Positions 1 through 10,149 of a stretch of DNA of 64,000 nucleotides are shown here, one piece after another. The stretch is from Planococcus citri (taxonomy: Eukaryota > Arthropoda > Insecta > Hemiptera > Pseudococcidae), in NCBI RefSeq assembly GCF_950023065.1, contig NC_088678.1, forward strand, positions 63,704,460 through 63,768,459. The letters run 5' to 3'. Position 1 is the first letter of the stretch. Each line of letters starts with the position of its first letter. Below the pieces are notes generated by a model. The model saw nothing but the letters and a program-made list of their open reading frames with translations. It did not search any database and was not told where the DNA came from. The translations under genes were made by a program, and so were the position numbers.

Positions 1-262
1 GGGCGCCTGCGTCTATCAAGTAATCGAATAGAATTTTCAGATGGGGTAGAAATGCGTAAGAATTTTTTGTTTGAAATTTGTCTTCTTCGTCGGTAAATGA
101 TACAATAGGGCATTCCGGGTGGCTTCTTTGGATATTTTTCAATTCTTCGCTGAGTAATTCAGTTGTGAGAAGTGTGGTGTCGATATCGAAGAGTACAACG
201 CGTGTTCTGAACGAAAGAGATTTACTCGTCATTATTTTCGCTAATCCTGGGTTTATTTTCAT
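1..262 (-). CDS. HAD-like hydrolase, N-terminal part (runs off window)
   Basis: The minus-strand frame is open from an ATG at 262-260 to the window edge, giving 87 codons. Residues 22-32 read VVLFDIDTTLL, which is HAD-superfamily motif I (hhhhDxDxT/S). D26 would be the nucleophile and D28 the general acid/base of a phosphatase or phosphotransferase. Near the edge the text FLPHLKILFDYLIDAGA looks like the cap-side helix that follows in HAD phosphatases. A second in-frame ATG (codon 11) could be the true start. No signal peptide is visible, so a cytosolic enzyme is inferred. Motifs II-IV lie outside the window, so substrate and subfamily cannot be judged. No intron is needed within the visible part. 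The coding call is fairly secure because codon use and motif are both good; the family call rests on one motif. Confidence 0.7.
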   Translation of the reverse strand, partial: MKINPGLAKIMTSKSLSFRTRVVLFDIDTTLLTTELLSEELKNIQRSHPECPIVSFTDEEDKFQTKNSYAFLPHLKILFDYLIDAGA

Positions 263-1172
263 GTTTATGGAAAGTAAACAATAAAATGTGCATGAAAGAA
301 AATTCATTTCTGCGGTTCTGGATAATACTGAAGTTTTACGAACGATTTGCATGGAATTTTCTTACGTTTTTTGGCGATTGTCCATCTCTCAAAGTGATCC
401 ACTTGAAGGAATACGGCCATAGAGCTGATAATGGACGAAAACGTAACACAATATTATGTGGAAATACATTAACGATCAGGAAAAATAAGCATTACGCAAC
501 AGAACCGACAAATTATTCATTCTTAAATATTTATACACTTCGAGAAAACTCCATTTCAAAATCAGCACTCAATTTAATCTGACTAAGCTGTTGAACCGTT
601 TAATAGTTCTGCCAGAAGGAAAAGTGTAGTTGCGGAGAGATGACTTGAATACCTGTCTACACCAATCCAAAATTCAAAAAAATCCATAGATAAGATAATT
701 TCGATAAAAAAAGTGATTAAGATAATAATTTCAACTTATCACTGAAACGATTTCAATGTACCTACAAACACAAATTCTAGATTAATTTTCACGTATTAGA
801 CAATTCCAATGATGAATCAAGTTTCCAAAATAATTGAAATTCGATGCAGCTAACTTGACAAACATTTTTAATCGACTGCCCAAGTTGACAGTTTTTATGC
901 GAAAAGGAAATATATTCTGGGTACCTAAAAATTTTCACTCTTTTGGTGATATTTTATAAATTCAATTCAAACAGAGACGTGCTGAATGGGAGGGGGTCTT
1001 CTCCTCCCACCCCTTGGCAGAGAAAAATTTGGGCGAAAAATTAAGCTAGTTGGAAAAAGTTCAGAAGAAATTATGTGAGCAAAGAAAATTCAAGAATTAC
1101 CAAAAAAAAAAGGTCTCTCCAATGCAATGGAGTCGAACAGTAACAATTGCCAAAAAATCCCAACTTTTTCTA
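263..1172. other. Intergenic AT-rich stretch
   Basis: This is the 5' flank of the HAD-like gene. Short plus-strand open frames here have no coding character. No promoter motif can be picked with confidence, and I see nothing else. Confidence 0.4.
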
Positions 1173-1735
1173 CAGGGTGTCTAACGATCATGAAAGTCAT
1201 GAATTTTGCTCGAAACGCACTTGAAAAAGTCCATAGATTGAAAAAAAAAAGTTGAAAAATGAAAAATTTTTGTTCAAAAAATTAGAAAAATGAAAAAACT
1301 GAAGTAGGTACTAAATTTAAAAAATTTTCCTCGCAGTTTCTAGTTATTCAATTTGGGGGGGGGGGGTATTTTCATGCGGTAAGAATGTGAGAAATAAGTC
1401 ATGAAGAAGTCATGATTTTTTTTTCTGAGAATTTTATTGGACACAATTTTCAAATAATCTTTACCACCTTTTTCGCACATATTAATATAGAGAAAAAACA
1501 CCTTTTACTTGCACCTTGTTCTAAAATAAGTATTGAAAAATTGGAAACAATAATTTCTAATTTTCACCAAGATTGGTTATTTTCGAAAATATGCATAAAA
1601 ATTATATGCCCTGAAAAAATGAAGTATTCTGGATTTTTGAGAGATTTTGCTCCAGCCCCATTCGTATTTTTGAGCATTATAATTTTCTGAAAACTGAAAA
1701 TGTTAAAGCCATGAAAACCAAATTTTTGCATCAGT
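1173..1735 (+). mobile_element. Probable non-autonomous DNA transposon end (CAGGGTGTCTAAC terminus)
   Basis: The stretch starts CAGGGTGTCTAACGATC, a CAGGGTGT terminus typical of insect DNA transposons. Behind it are several copies of a GTCATGAA word (about 1190, 1398 and 1409) and a related GCCATGAAAAC at 1710. The same terminus occurs inverted at 25167-25179. The opposite end and a target duplication were not identified, so the length is a guess. A G homopolymer (about 10) lies at 1356-1367. Confidence 0.35.
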
Positions 1736-1800
1736 TATTTTTATAGTTTTTGCGCGATGCCCGAAAAGTCTAATATTGTTTTCACTTTTTTATTGGTAGT

Positions 1801-2313
1801 CATTTCAACTTATAGCCAATCAGCGAATAGCATTTCAATAAAGCCAGTTAGAGATTAGGATTTTATCATAATGCTTTGCAATATTTTGGCGCCAAATTCG
1901 AAGAAATAACCAGCAGTCGTTTGCGTCCGTGATGATTAGAATTATTTTAGCACCGATCCATCAGAAATTTCTACGCAATTTTTAAATGGCAATAAATTTA
2001 TGAATTTTCAATTTATAGCCAATCAACAAACAGTATTTCCACATAAAGGCAATCAGCAATTAGGTACTTACTATTTATCAAAACCAAATTTGAGACTGAT
2101 TTGTAATTTGATTTTCAATATTTTTATATTTGTGTGCAAATGATTTTATGGGTACTACATTTTACTTTATAAATTATAAAAAAAGGCTAAGACATGAAAA
2201 ATCAGCTTCATGCTTCAAGTTGATATTTAAAAGCAAACTTAGCAACTAATGCAACCATTAATCAACCAATATGGTGAAAGCAAATGCAAAAACTATCTTG
2301 CAATCAGCGAATA
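1801..2313 (+). repeat. Dispersed repeat, CTTGCAATCAG family, copy 1
   Basis: Several blocks match 30700-31155 in the same order: AGCCAATCAGCGAATAG near 1815, a TTTTGGCGCCAAATTCGAA block near 1885, a CTTTATAAATTATAAAAAA block near 2165, and the terminal AATATGGTGAAAGC block ending CTTGCAATCAGCGAATAG at 2297-2313. The CAATCAGCGAATAG word itself recurs inside the copy. No coding potential was seen. The element class is unknown. Confidence 0.6.
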
Positions 2314-2509
2314 GGTGGTGGTTTTTTTTCTGTTCTCGACGGATGTTTTAAGGGTTTTGTTCTCCCTTTACTCGGGCAAATTTGAATTTTACTCCGCAAT
2401 TTTTCAAAAATTTTCAAGAATGAAAAATTGACGTTAGAAATTTAAGAAACATGAGGAGTAAAAATCATCGTCTGAAACCACATAAAAAAAAATAGAGGAC
2501 CTACATAGA

Positions 2510-2717
2510 TTATGTTCGTAGACCTACACTTAGTATTTCCAACGTTTCAGTATCCAAATTTCGGTACTTTTGCCTGTAGGTGCTCGTGAAAGAGTGACTA
2601 ATTGATATAACCTTATCTTTTCTTGTTACTTGTGAGGTTGTGGATCTCAAATCTGCAATCATCATCATAAAATCAATAAATTCGTCAAAATTTTGACAAT
2701 GAAATAATTCAGCCATT
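2510..2717 (-). CDS. Candidate first coding exon, unknown protein
   Basis: On the minus strand the sequence TTAATTTCAG|A precedes an ATG at 2716-2714, a clean splice acceptor directly before a start codon. The frame stays open for 68 codons (MAELFHCQNFDEFIDF...). A possible donor (AGT|GTAGGT) sits at 2527-2522, shortly before the stop. Composition is protein-like (acidic start, DTETLEIL near the end), but no family is recognised and no partner exon was found. A chance frame remains possible. Confidence 0.3.
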
Positions 2718-5155
2718 CTGAAATTAATAATTGGTGGTGTGGAACTGATCTGATTGTTTCAACTAATTTTCATACAAATAGAATAAAAATATTATTAATT
2801 AAAATTATTAATCACTTTACCATTATCATCATCAATCATCATCATCTTGATTGTTATTCTGTTAATATCATCTTCTCCAATTTCTGCCATTTTCGTTGAT
2901 ATTTTGTTTATTATTTTTGAAAATGCAAGGCAAAAAATTGTTCGATACTTTGTCGAGATTGAGGAATTGGTTTCATTAACTTGTTGTTAACAGTCAAAAC
3001 CAAGTATTCAGGTGGGTCCAGGGTAACGTCGGCTTCATTATCGTTTTATCCGAATGACCGACCACGGTTTAACAACCTGCAATTAAAACCGCTTAATTTG
3101 GACCTTCTTCTTCTCTACTCCTCTCGCTAATTTACGTTAATGCCAGCCACATCATTTATGGTGTTGTCTGGTCAGATAGGTGGGTACTTACCTTAACAGA
3201 AAAATAACACGCCGCGATGCTTATCGCGAGACACGACAACCCGAATCATACGACTGCGGATTCAGTCGGTGGAAAATCAGCACGAAATTACGCTGGACGA
3301 GACGGATGCTCAACTGCATTAGCGAGAAGTACCAGGGTGAAAATTTACTACACGATGTTGCAATGTGGCTCCGGTCCGGTGTATTATGTAAATTTGACTC
3401 GGGCAGGAGAGTTACGTGCTTGCTCGCAGACGCACGTAATACGGTATTAACACAGGTCATCGTCGGTGTTGGGTTTGGGTTGAAGTTACATCGAGTTTAA
3501 TTGGCTCGATGAATAGGTATTTAATCTCCCCGGGTGTTTTTGATCCTTGCTTGCGCTTGTGGTGTCCATTTCATTAATAAAGAAGGGATTCGAATCGTTA
3601 ATACGAGAACTTCAGTCATAATTTAACTTTTGATATCTGCGATGTTAATGGGGATTCATGAATGAGAAAAAAAAAATTGCATCGTGAAAAGTTTAACGCT
3701 TGTGGGTATATTTTGTGCATGTGGCTCGTGTAAATTTACCGAACTACGAGCGAAAGGTGAATTACAGGCCGACAAAAGGTACCTAGATTTACTCCGTCGG
3801 TGATAAAAATTCCTCAATTTCTCTATGTAGAGTTAATAGAGGGAACGATGAGCGGAGAGTTACATTTGCGGCTTCATTTTACACTCTTTAAGGTCGGTCG
3901 TGGAACATTTATCATTTCGGTTGGGTTTTAGAGTGCCGCCTCCAGTGGCTTGGCTGCCAGTCTGGTCAAATATGTGAACGAATTTGCTATATACGACGAC
4001 GACGAGAAATGCGGTTTTAATAGATGGCGACCTTTCTCGGAGTTGTGAAAATTTCACTAGATTTGACCCAACGATGGTACCTAGGCTATACTACATTATA
4101 TAGACGTACTCTCTTGATTTCTGTGTCGATGTAATATATGACTTGGAGTTTGAGCTGATGAGATGAAATAAGGAAGATGGAGAGGTGCTTTTGTTCATTT
4201 TTTTGAACATATTTCTCGATAAATTGTTTATCGGAGCCCTGGGTCGGAAATCATTTCGATAATGCTTCAAATACGGCTGTGATTTTATGTCTTATCAATT
4301 TTACTGGGTGTTAGGCCGGAACGCTCAATGGGTATTTCGGATTGAATCATGGCACATGTAGAGCAACCTTCAAAATGGAATCCTGGCTCGTGGATTTCGT
4401 TCTTACCAATCATCTACTGTTCAAAATTCATGGACCTTTTGATACAGTTTTTCAGTATGTATATAACAGGGAGACATCACCCTATTTGTCTTGATTTCTC
4501 GGAGGTATTATGCGAAAACCTTTGTATGTGTTAATTGATAACTTACTTTCTTTTTCAGTTCCTTTTTTTCGAATTACATACATAGTGAATAGATATAGTT
4601 TTTGCAAATTTCACTCCATGTTGGAGGGACTAGGGGTAAGATGGTAATTCAGAAATGTGTAATTGGATCACCGCAGAGAAATTGGACTGTAGGTTTTTTT
4701 TTTTTTTTTTTTTTCAAAATCACAGTCATTCTGGTGATTATTTTACCGCTGTGTGACTCATTAGGGAATCTCATGAAGTGTCTCCAGAAGATTTGGATGG
4801 AAAGTTGTCTCAAAGGTAGCCGTTGGCACAAGTATTACACCATCAAAATTTTATCTGCCAGTTCTGAGTTAAGCGCCCAAAGTAAAATTTTGAATTTGAA
4901 AATTTTTAAAAATCGATACCCCGATACTCGGATTTTTCCCACGGTGTTGTCGTGAAAAAATTCTGACTCACGCGCTTGCACAAGGGACTTCTTGCATTTT
5001 CCCATTCAACTAAATTTTTCATATTGCATCTTTCAAGGATTATTCAAATTTTCATCAGCAATAAAGAATTCGAATAATCTTCGAAAAATATACGATAATA
5101 TGAAAAATTTACTTGAAAGTGAAAATGAAACATGCTCCTTGGTCAAGCGCGTGGA
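2718..5155. other. Unassigned unique sequence
   Basis: From 3000 to 4300 the sequence is clearly richer in GC and CpG than its surroundings and looks single-copy, with overlapping open frames on both strands that contradict one another. This could be old regulatory or exonic DNA, but no feature can be supported. A T18-type run lies near 4694-4713. Confidence 0.3.
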
Positions 5156-5873
5156 TCAAAATTTTCTCACTCGTTCGCCACGAAACCTTAGTTCACACCT
5201 ATTTTGGTGGAGCCTTTTTTTTCCTCGTGATTCATTGAGTCCTCGTTCGTCGTTCATTTCATATTTGTAAATTGTAATGCTAGGTTGCATATCAATCATC
5301 AGCACCTTGGTGTTGAGGGTACCAACTTCGCGTTTAATAACGTCTAAGAATACTCGTACATCAATAACAACTTTGTCATTACGATTTGTGATTAAAAATG
5401 CAGCTGCAATACCTTCGCGGTGATCATCAATTACTAATAACGTATGTAGAATATAACCGTATGGATTCATTCCGTGGGTTCCATCCAATGCGACAACATC
5501 AGCTCCATACTTCTGTAGCATTTTCTTTTTGATGAGGGGCCATTATAACAATTACGATATCTTTTTTCTCAAGTGAACCATACTCTTGCATTTCTATTCC
5601 TGGTTTCTTATAAAGAAGTACAGATTCATTCCGCAAAAGTGTTTCAACATTTATGGGATCATTCGCAATCGTATCTGAAGTTAGATTGTAAGATGCTGCT
5701 ATATTTCGCAAATCTTGATTATTGGTCAAACTAATGAAACTTTTCTTCACAAATGGAACATTGCTGAATAAAAATGATGGTATTTTAAAAATGGAAATTA
5801 AATTCGAATAATTCAAGTGTAATAAATAGTCGTCGGATAAAAAACATTCTCGTGTCAACGAACACACAACCAA
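5156..5873 (-). pseudogene. MULE/ZSWIM-type transposase fragment, frameshifted
   Basis: Two overlapping minus-strand frames (5873-5499 and 5521-5156) together cover the N-side and first catalytic part of a transposase. The first frame holds an upstream region ending IMAPHQKE. The second holds VVALDGTHGMNPYG, the first acidic block of the RNase-H fold in MULE/ZSWIM1/3-like proteins, and about 60 residues on a second block, VLMIDMQPS. The break is at 5521-5526, where a run of A residues (minus strand) is one base longer than the frame allows. After IDMQPS the reading runs straight into the terminal inverted repeat, so the region with the third acidic residue and the SWIM zinc finger is missing. 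It is judged inactive. The family call is from the DGTHG context and spacing. Confidence 0.6.
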
Positions 5874-6045
5874 GAATTTACGTACAAGACATCAACGTGT
5901 TGGATGAAACGTAAAAACGATGAAAAAACGGAGATATGGAAAGAATCGTATTGTACATATACTTACATTCACGTAAATGACGATTCAGAAAAGGCTCCAC
6001 CAAAATGAGTGCGATCTAAGGTTTCGTCCATAACGCCCTAGGAAA
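5165..6045 (-). mobile_element. Internally deleted MULE-like element with inverted ends
   Basis: Sequence at 5176-5222 (ACGAAACCTTAG...TTTTGGTGGAGCC) recurs inverted at about 5990-6035, where it reads GGCTCCACCAAAATG...CTAAGGTTTCGTCC. The repeats enclose a minus-strand transposase fragment. Long inverted ends around a MULE-type catalytic domain fit the Mutator-like class. The exact ends and target duplication (usually 9-11 bp for MULEs) were not resolved. The internal gene is too short to be autonomous. Confidence 0.5.
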
Positions 6046-6605
6046 AACGTGAGCGTCGGGGTAGCAGTTTTTGGAAATTTTAAAACTCGATATTTTACTA
6101 TGGGAGCACAACTCGAAATTCAAATTGACAACCAAAATTCTCATGGTTTAGTACTTGAGCCAAGGGCTACCACTGGGAGCTGGGACTACTCTCCGTCCTC
6201 CAAATCCCATGGGGACACTTCATGACTCATGAGGTTCCCTGTCGTACTAACCCCCCTCCCCTTCTTCGCCATCCAGCATTCTGATTTTTTTTGTCGAATT
6301 CGAAATCCACGATTCTCAGAACATATAAGTTGATCACTCACTCATGTGAACTAAATTTCGAATTTAAACTCCATTCGCATCTCTTCCTCCCCTCGTAAAA
6401 TTTTTTGAAATTCTATATCAACGATTTAAAGACTTATTATTTTTATCCGAATAAGTTGTAAGTACATGATTTTAAAAAATAATTGATTTTCTGTTCGGTG
6501 CTGACAATGTGGTCAGAAAAATGTATTTTGTACAATTTTGAAGTAATTGATTATCGAAGTTACACGTGCTCTCTTTTGTTCTTTGTCAAGTTTCACATTT
6601 TTATA
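6046..6605. other. Unassigned stretch
   Basis: AT-rich with a short C-rich patch (6240-6260). No gene, repeat partner or element end was recognised. Confidence 0.3.
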
Positions 6606-7510
6606 GGGTAAATGTGCCTAAGTTTGCGCACCTAATTTTCAAACAGTCACTACTTTTTATGAAAAGGAGCTAGAATATTGAAATTTGTACAGAAGGTTCT
6701 TCAAACATTTGGCTATGATTTGCGCCAGAAATAAAATTTTTAATAGATTTAGTTTTTGATATTTTGACCAAAAACTAAAAAAAGTCAAATGCGCAAACTT
6801 AGGAATATGCCTTCCTAAGATTGCGCATTCACCTTCCCAAGATTGTGCACCAGTGAAAAACATAGAAATTCGTCAATTTTGTTTAATTTATGATGAAAGC
6901 AAACAAAATGTCTCACACGAACGTGGATTTGAAACTTCTGAGTGAACCACACTGGAAATGCGCTCATATCTGGAATTTCCAGCATTACACCCATTTCTCC
7001 CTAGCTTTTGACAAGGAGTAAACTCGATATACGTATATAAGGTGTCATTTCATTCAAATGAATTGAATTCTTAATGAAAATTTCAAAAAGTATCATTATT
7101 AGTCTAGAAAAGTAGCAAAAAATAAAAATCGCAATCTTAGGCACAGTGGTGTTTTTTTGAAAATTGAAAAATTGAAACCTAATTAAAGCAGAAAACACTT
7201 GAAATATGTGCTTGTTATAATCCCCAGACAATGACGAATCTAAAAATAGCTTATTTAAATTTCTACTGCCATTTCCATAAAAATTGTCGCGTGCCACTTT
7301 TATTGGAAAAATTATAAAAAATTTTGAAAAAAAAGTTTTTTGCTCGTCAGTTGGCAACACTTGGTGCTACCATCACCAAAAATCGTTAGGTATGGTCATT
7401 TTGATTTTTCTTTCAAGTAAAGGCGGCATTAAATGTTGTAACTCTCACTGGTTCTGAGAAATCGTCACTGCGCAATCTTAGGAAGCGCGCAAACTTAGGC
7501 ACATTTACCC
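6606..7510. mobile_element. TA-flanked MITE with 24-bp perfect TIRs and iterated motif
   Basis: Positions 6606-6629 and 7487-7510 are exact reverse complements over 24 bp, starting GGGTAAATGTGCCTAAG. TA dinucleotides flank both sides (6604-6605 and 7511-7512), as expected for Tc1/mariner-type integration. The core of the TIR, CCTAAG(A/T)TTGCGC or its complement, recurs inside at about 6790, 6815, 6835, 7130 and 7468. Such subterminal copies usually mark transposase binding sites. The small open frames inside (6657-6863, 7001-7360) are not protein-like, so the element is non-autonomous. Confidence 0.75.
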
Positions 7511-7849
7511 TACTCATCAACTATTACCCGCTTATTTTTTTTACAAAAACCGAATCGGGTTAAATATGGTCCAACTTGACAGGAGGTAGTTTTCCTATTG
7601 GCGCATTCAAGGTATTTAGCTCAGTGGTGGAGAAAAATTCGGCCATGATTTTAATCGAAAAAATGAGAATTCAGTTGTATTATTGATGTTTCAATACTAC
7701 AACTAAATGCATAAGACCATGTCCAACGTTTTAGCGGACATTATTTTAAAAGTTCAAGCTTTTGAACATATTTGAAAGCGAAACTGATAATCTATAAGTT
7801 AAGTATGAGCAAATACCATCTTACAAAGTTGCTATCATTGTTTTTTCGG

Positions 7850-8560
7850 CTACGGAAAAGGCGGCAGGTTCTGTAGCAATCGACGGTTTATCGCGGCGAA
7901 TAGTCCGGTACCGATGATCGTAGCATTTTTGTACGCTAGCTTTTGGTATTGCCCGTTTTGTCGTGGTGTTAGGTATTTTCTTGTCGAAGTTTGAGCCGGA
8001 GTATTTTGTAGCTGAGTTTCTAGATTTGATATGGTGGTCGTCATCGTTGTATCGTACTGCGGTGTCGTTGGACGTCTTCTTGTAGATTTGTCATCTCTAT
8101 TTCGTTTCTCGCTATTATTCTGTCTTTTGTCGTGTATCATTCCATTCAACCTACGTATTTCGCGTCTGTCTTCGACATTTTTCACTTTCTCTCTAGCCAT
8201 TACATCCTCCCATCGATTGATCTCACTCCTTCTTATCTTGAGTTGTTGTTTAAGGTCTGTTACCTCCAATTCATACCCTCTAATTTTATTTTGTAAATGA
8301 TTTTCTCTCGACTTTCTTTCGAAAACCGAATGTCTCACTCGGAGATTTAGGCGGTTCGCGAACCGGAGAGCAAGCAGGTTTCGGAGATTTAGGAGGACCA
8401 CGAGCTGAAGAACAAATAGGTGATCGCGACGTTTCGGAGATTTTGAAGGACCACGAGCTGGAGGACGACTATCGGACGAAGAAGAGTCTTTTCGAATAGG
8501 TGAACGACTTGGAGATTTTTTACTTTCGATTTTCGACGCAATTTTTCTGGCCGGCGACAT
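7850..8560 (-). CDS. Intronless SR/SP-rich coiled-coil protein, unknown
   Basis: This is the longest open frame in the window: about 236 codons from the ATG at 8560-8558 (MSPARKIASK), or 257 from an upstream ATG at 8623. The start at 8560 is preferred because an SR/SP-rich head (SPSRSPIRKDSSSSDSRPP) begins there. About residues 75-150 are charged and heptad-like (LEVTDLKQQLKIRRSEINRW), suggesting a coiled coil, followed by a Thr/Gln-rich linker and a basic tail ending LLQNLPPFP. Three tandem DNA units beginning GAGATTT (8342, 8384 and 8437 on the plus strand) have lengths 42, 53 and 58 bp. The last two are not multiples of three, so the Pro/Ser/Lys repeat text changes frame and the encoded segment of roughly residues 45-75 is aberrant hydrophobic sequence. 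It may be a gene with a scrambled repeat, a retrocopy or a pseudogene. No family is recognised. Confidence 0.4.
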   Translation of the reverse strand: MSPARKIASKIESKKSPSRSPIRKDSSSSDSRPPARGPSKSPKRRDHLFVLQLVVLLNLRNLLALRFANRLNLRVRHSVFERKSRENHLQNKIRGYELEVTDLKQQLKIRRSEINRWEDVMAREKVKNVEDRREIRRLNGMIHDKRQNNSEKRNRDDKSTRRRPTTPQYDTTMTTTISNLETQLQNTPAQTSTRKYLTPRQNGQYQKLAYKNATIIGTGLFAAINRRLLQNLPPFP

Positions 8561-8934
8561 TTTTCGATTAAATTTACGATTTATAGTTACTTTTTTACGG
8601 TTAAGCAATAAATAAGTACACATAAACTACGCATTGAAATAAAATATTCGTGTGTACAATTCAATTAGTTTGATGATGTGACAATAGAATAAACTGGTCA
8701 CAAGAAGATCCAAATTTGAAAATGAGCTCTCGATTTTAATTCTCAGCTGTAGCTTATACACTTTCTGTACCTAGTTGAGGCGTGCTGACAATGTCGTATG
8801 GAAAATAATGAGTCCATGATGAGTCAGCTAATTTTGTTTTGCTGAGTTTTCGTTCTTCGTTCAACATACTTATGCTTGTATGAACGTATATGGTTGGATT
8901 ACGAGCGATGAGAATAAATCATTTAGAATTTTGC

Positions 8935-9362
8935 GCGGAACGCGAAAAACTATCGCAATCATTTTCTCATCAATTTAAACAGCTACTTAGGCAATCAGCG
9001 GTTAGTACATATTTATTGAAACCAAACACGAAATTGAATTGTAATTCGCATTTTTAATGTTTTTTAATACACTTATTAGAAAATACGAAAGGACTGTATT
9101 TTATTGCATCTCTTGGTTTTCAAATGTGAAAAAAAAATTTCGGATTCAATTTTATGAAAATCAGTTTTCTTTTTGTATCAAGAAGAGAAATTGAAAATTC
9201 AATTTTTAAATGGATGCTGATTGTGTGAGGTTATTTTGATCATGCCATCAAGACTTAAGAGCTGTTTGAAGGAAAATTCAAAAGCATGAAACATTAGGAC
9301 AGCCAATCAGCAAAAACCAAAAGCAAAGTCTCTCTTGCAATCAACGAATAGCGCTGATAACT
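8935..9362 (+). repeat. Dispersed repeat, CTTGCAATCAG family, copy 2
   Basis: Shares with copy 1 the GGCAATCAGCGGTTAG...ACCAAA block (near 8990-9030) and a terminal CTTGCAATCAACGAATAG at 9334-9351 (one mismatch in the 11-mer). Its 9185-9300 part matches 53030-53130 (TTATTTTGATCATGCCATCAAGA against TTATTTTAATCGTGCCATGAAGA, shown here only as the shared pattern). Non-coding. Confidence 0.5.
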
Positions 9363-9800
9363 TCGTAACTCTTTTAACGGTGTACGGTTTTTGTTTTTTA
9401 ATTGCAAACACGACTTTAAATTGGAGTCGTTTAAAATTGTAAAATATTGGAAATTATCGAAAATATAATGTTTGCTCAATATTAAAAGTTGAATAATTAT
9501 ATTAGAAGAAAAGTTGAAAATAATGGAGAAACTGGAGGAAAACACGTCGTCGTGTGCGTTGAAAAAATTGAACGAATTGCGAAAAACTAGCGACTTTTCT
9601 TCAATCGCCGCATCTTTCCCTTCAGTATAAAATCTGATTTTTTCAGCCAGAGGGAAACGTTGAGTATGGCATGGGGCGTGGTCTTAAAAGTGTAATAAAT
9701 TCATTTGACCAGCTGACAACGACCGCTTCTGACCGTGTAGGAGCAAATTTTCTTCCAAGAAATGAAAAAAAAAAAACATGATAAATAGATGAATACTTAC

Positions 9801-9873
9801 TATGTACTTGGAGTTAGTTTTATTAGTTAAATAGTTCTGGTGTGTTGGAGGAGCACCTTGGGCCTTTAGACTA
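9801..9873 (-). CDS. Candidate internal exon, unknown protein
   Basis: On the minus strand TTGTCTAG precedes a 73-bp frame (24 codons plus one base, starting SLKAQGAPPTHQNYL) that ends at ATA|GTAAGT, a strong donor. The coding call rests only on the splice borders and protein-like text. No linked exon was found. Confidence 0.3.
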
Positions 9874-10149
9874 CTAGACAACCCGATGAATGAAATTGAA
9901 ATTTGCTTCCCGGTGTTTTCTGCAGCTTAGTATCCAATTAACAAAATAGTGAAAATTCATTTCAAAAATAAGTAAAACAGAAAATTATCTGTTTTTGAAT
10001 TTTCAAAATGGGAAATTTGCTTCTTGGATCTGCTTAAGGGTGTACATCGGACCTTTCAGTTCAATCTGAACAGCTTCGCTTCGACAGGAAGGCCTCCGTC
10101 TGATCCTGCCTGAAAAGAAAAGAATTTATTAGTATCTTAATGCAGGATG

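Noticed and set aside
3180..3500. Overlapping open frames on both strands in a GC-richer stretch
   Set aside because: Three conflicting frames over the same DNA, no motif and no splice support; the GC content alone lengthens open frames.
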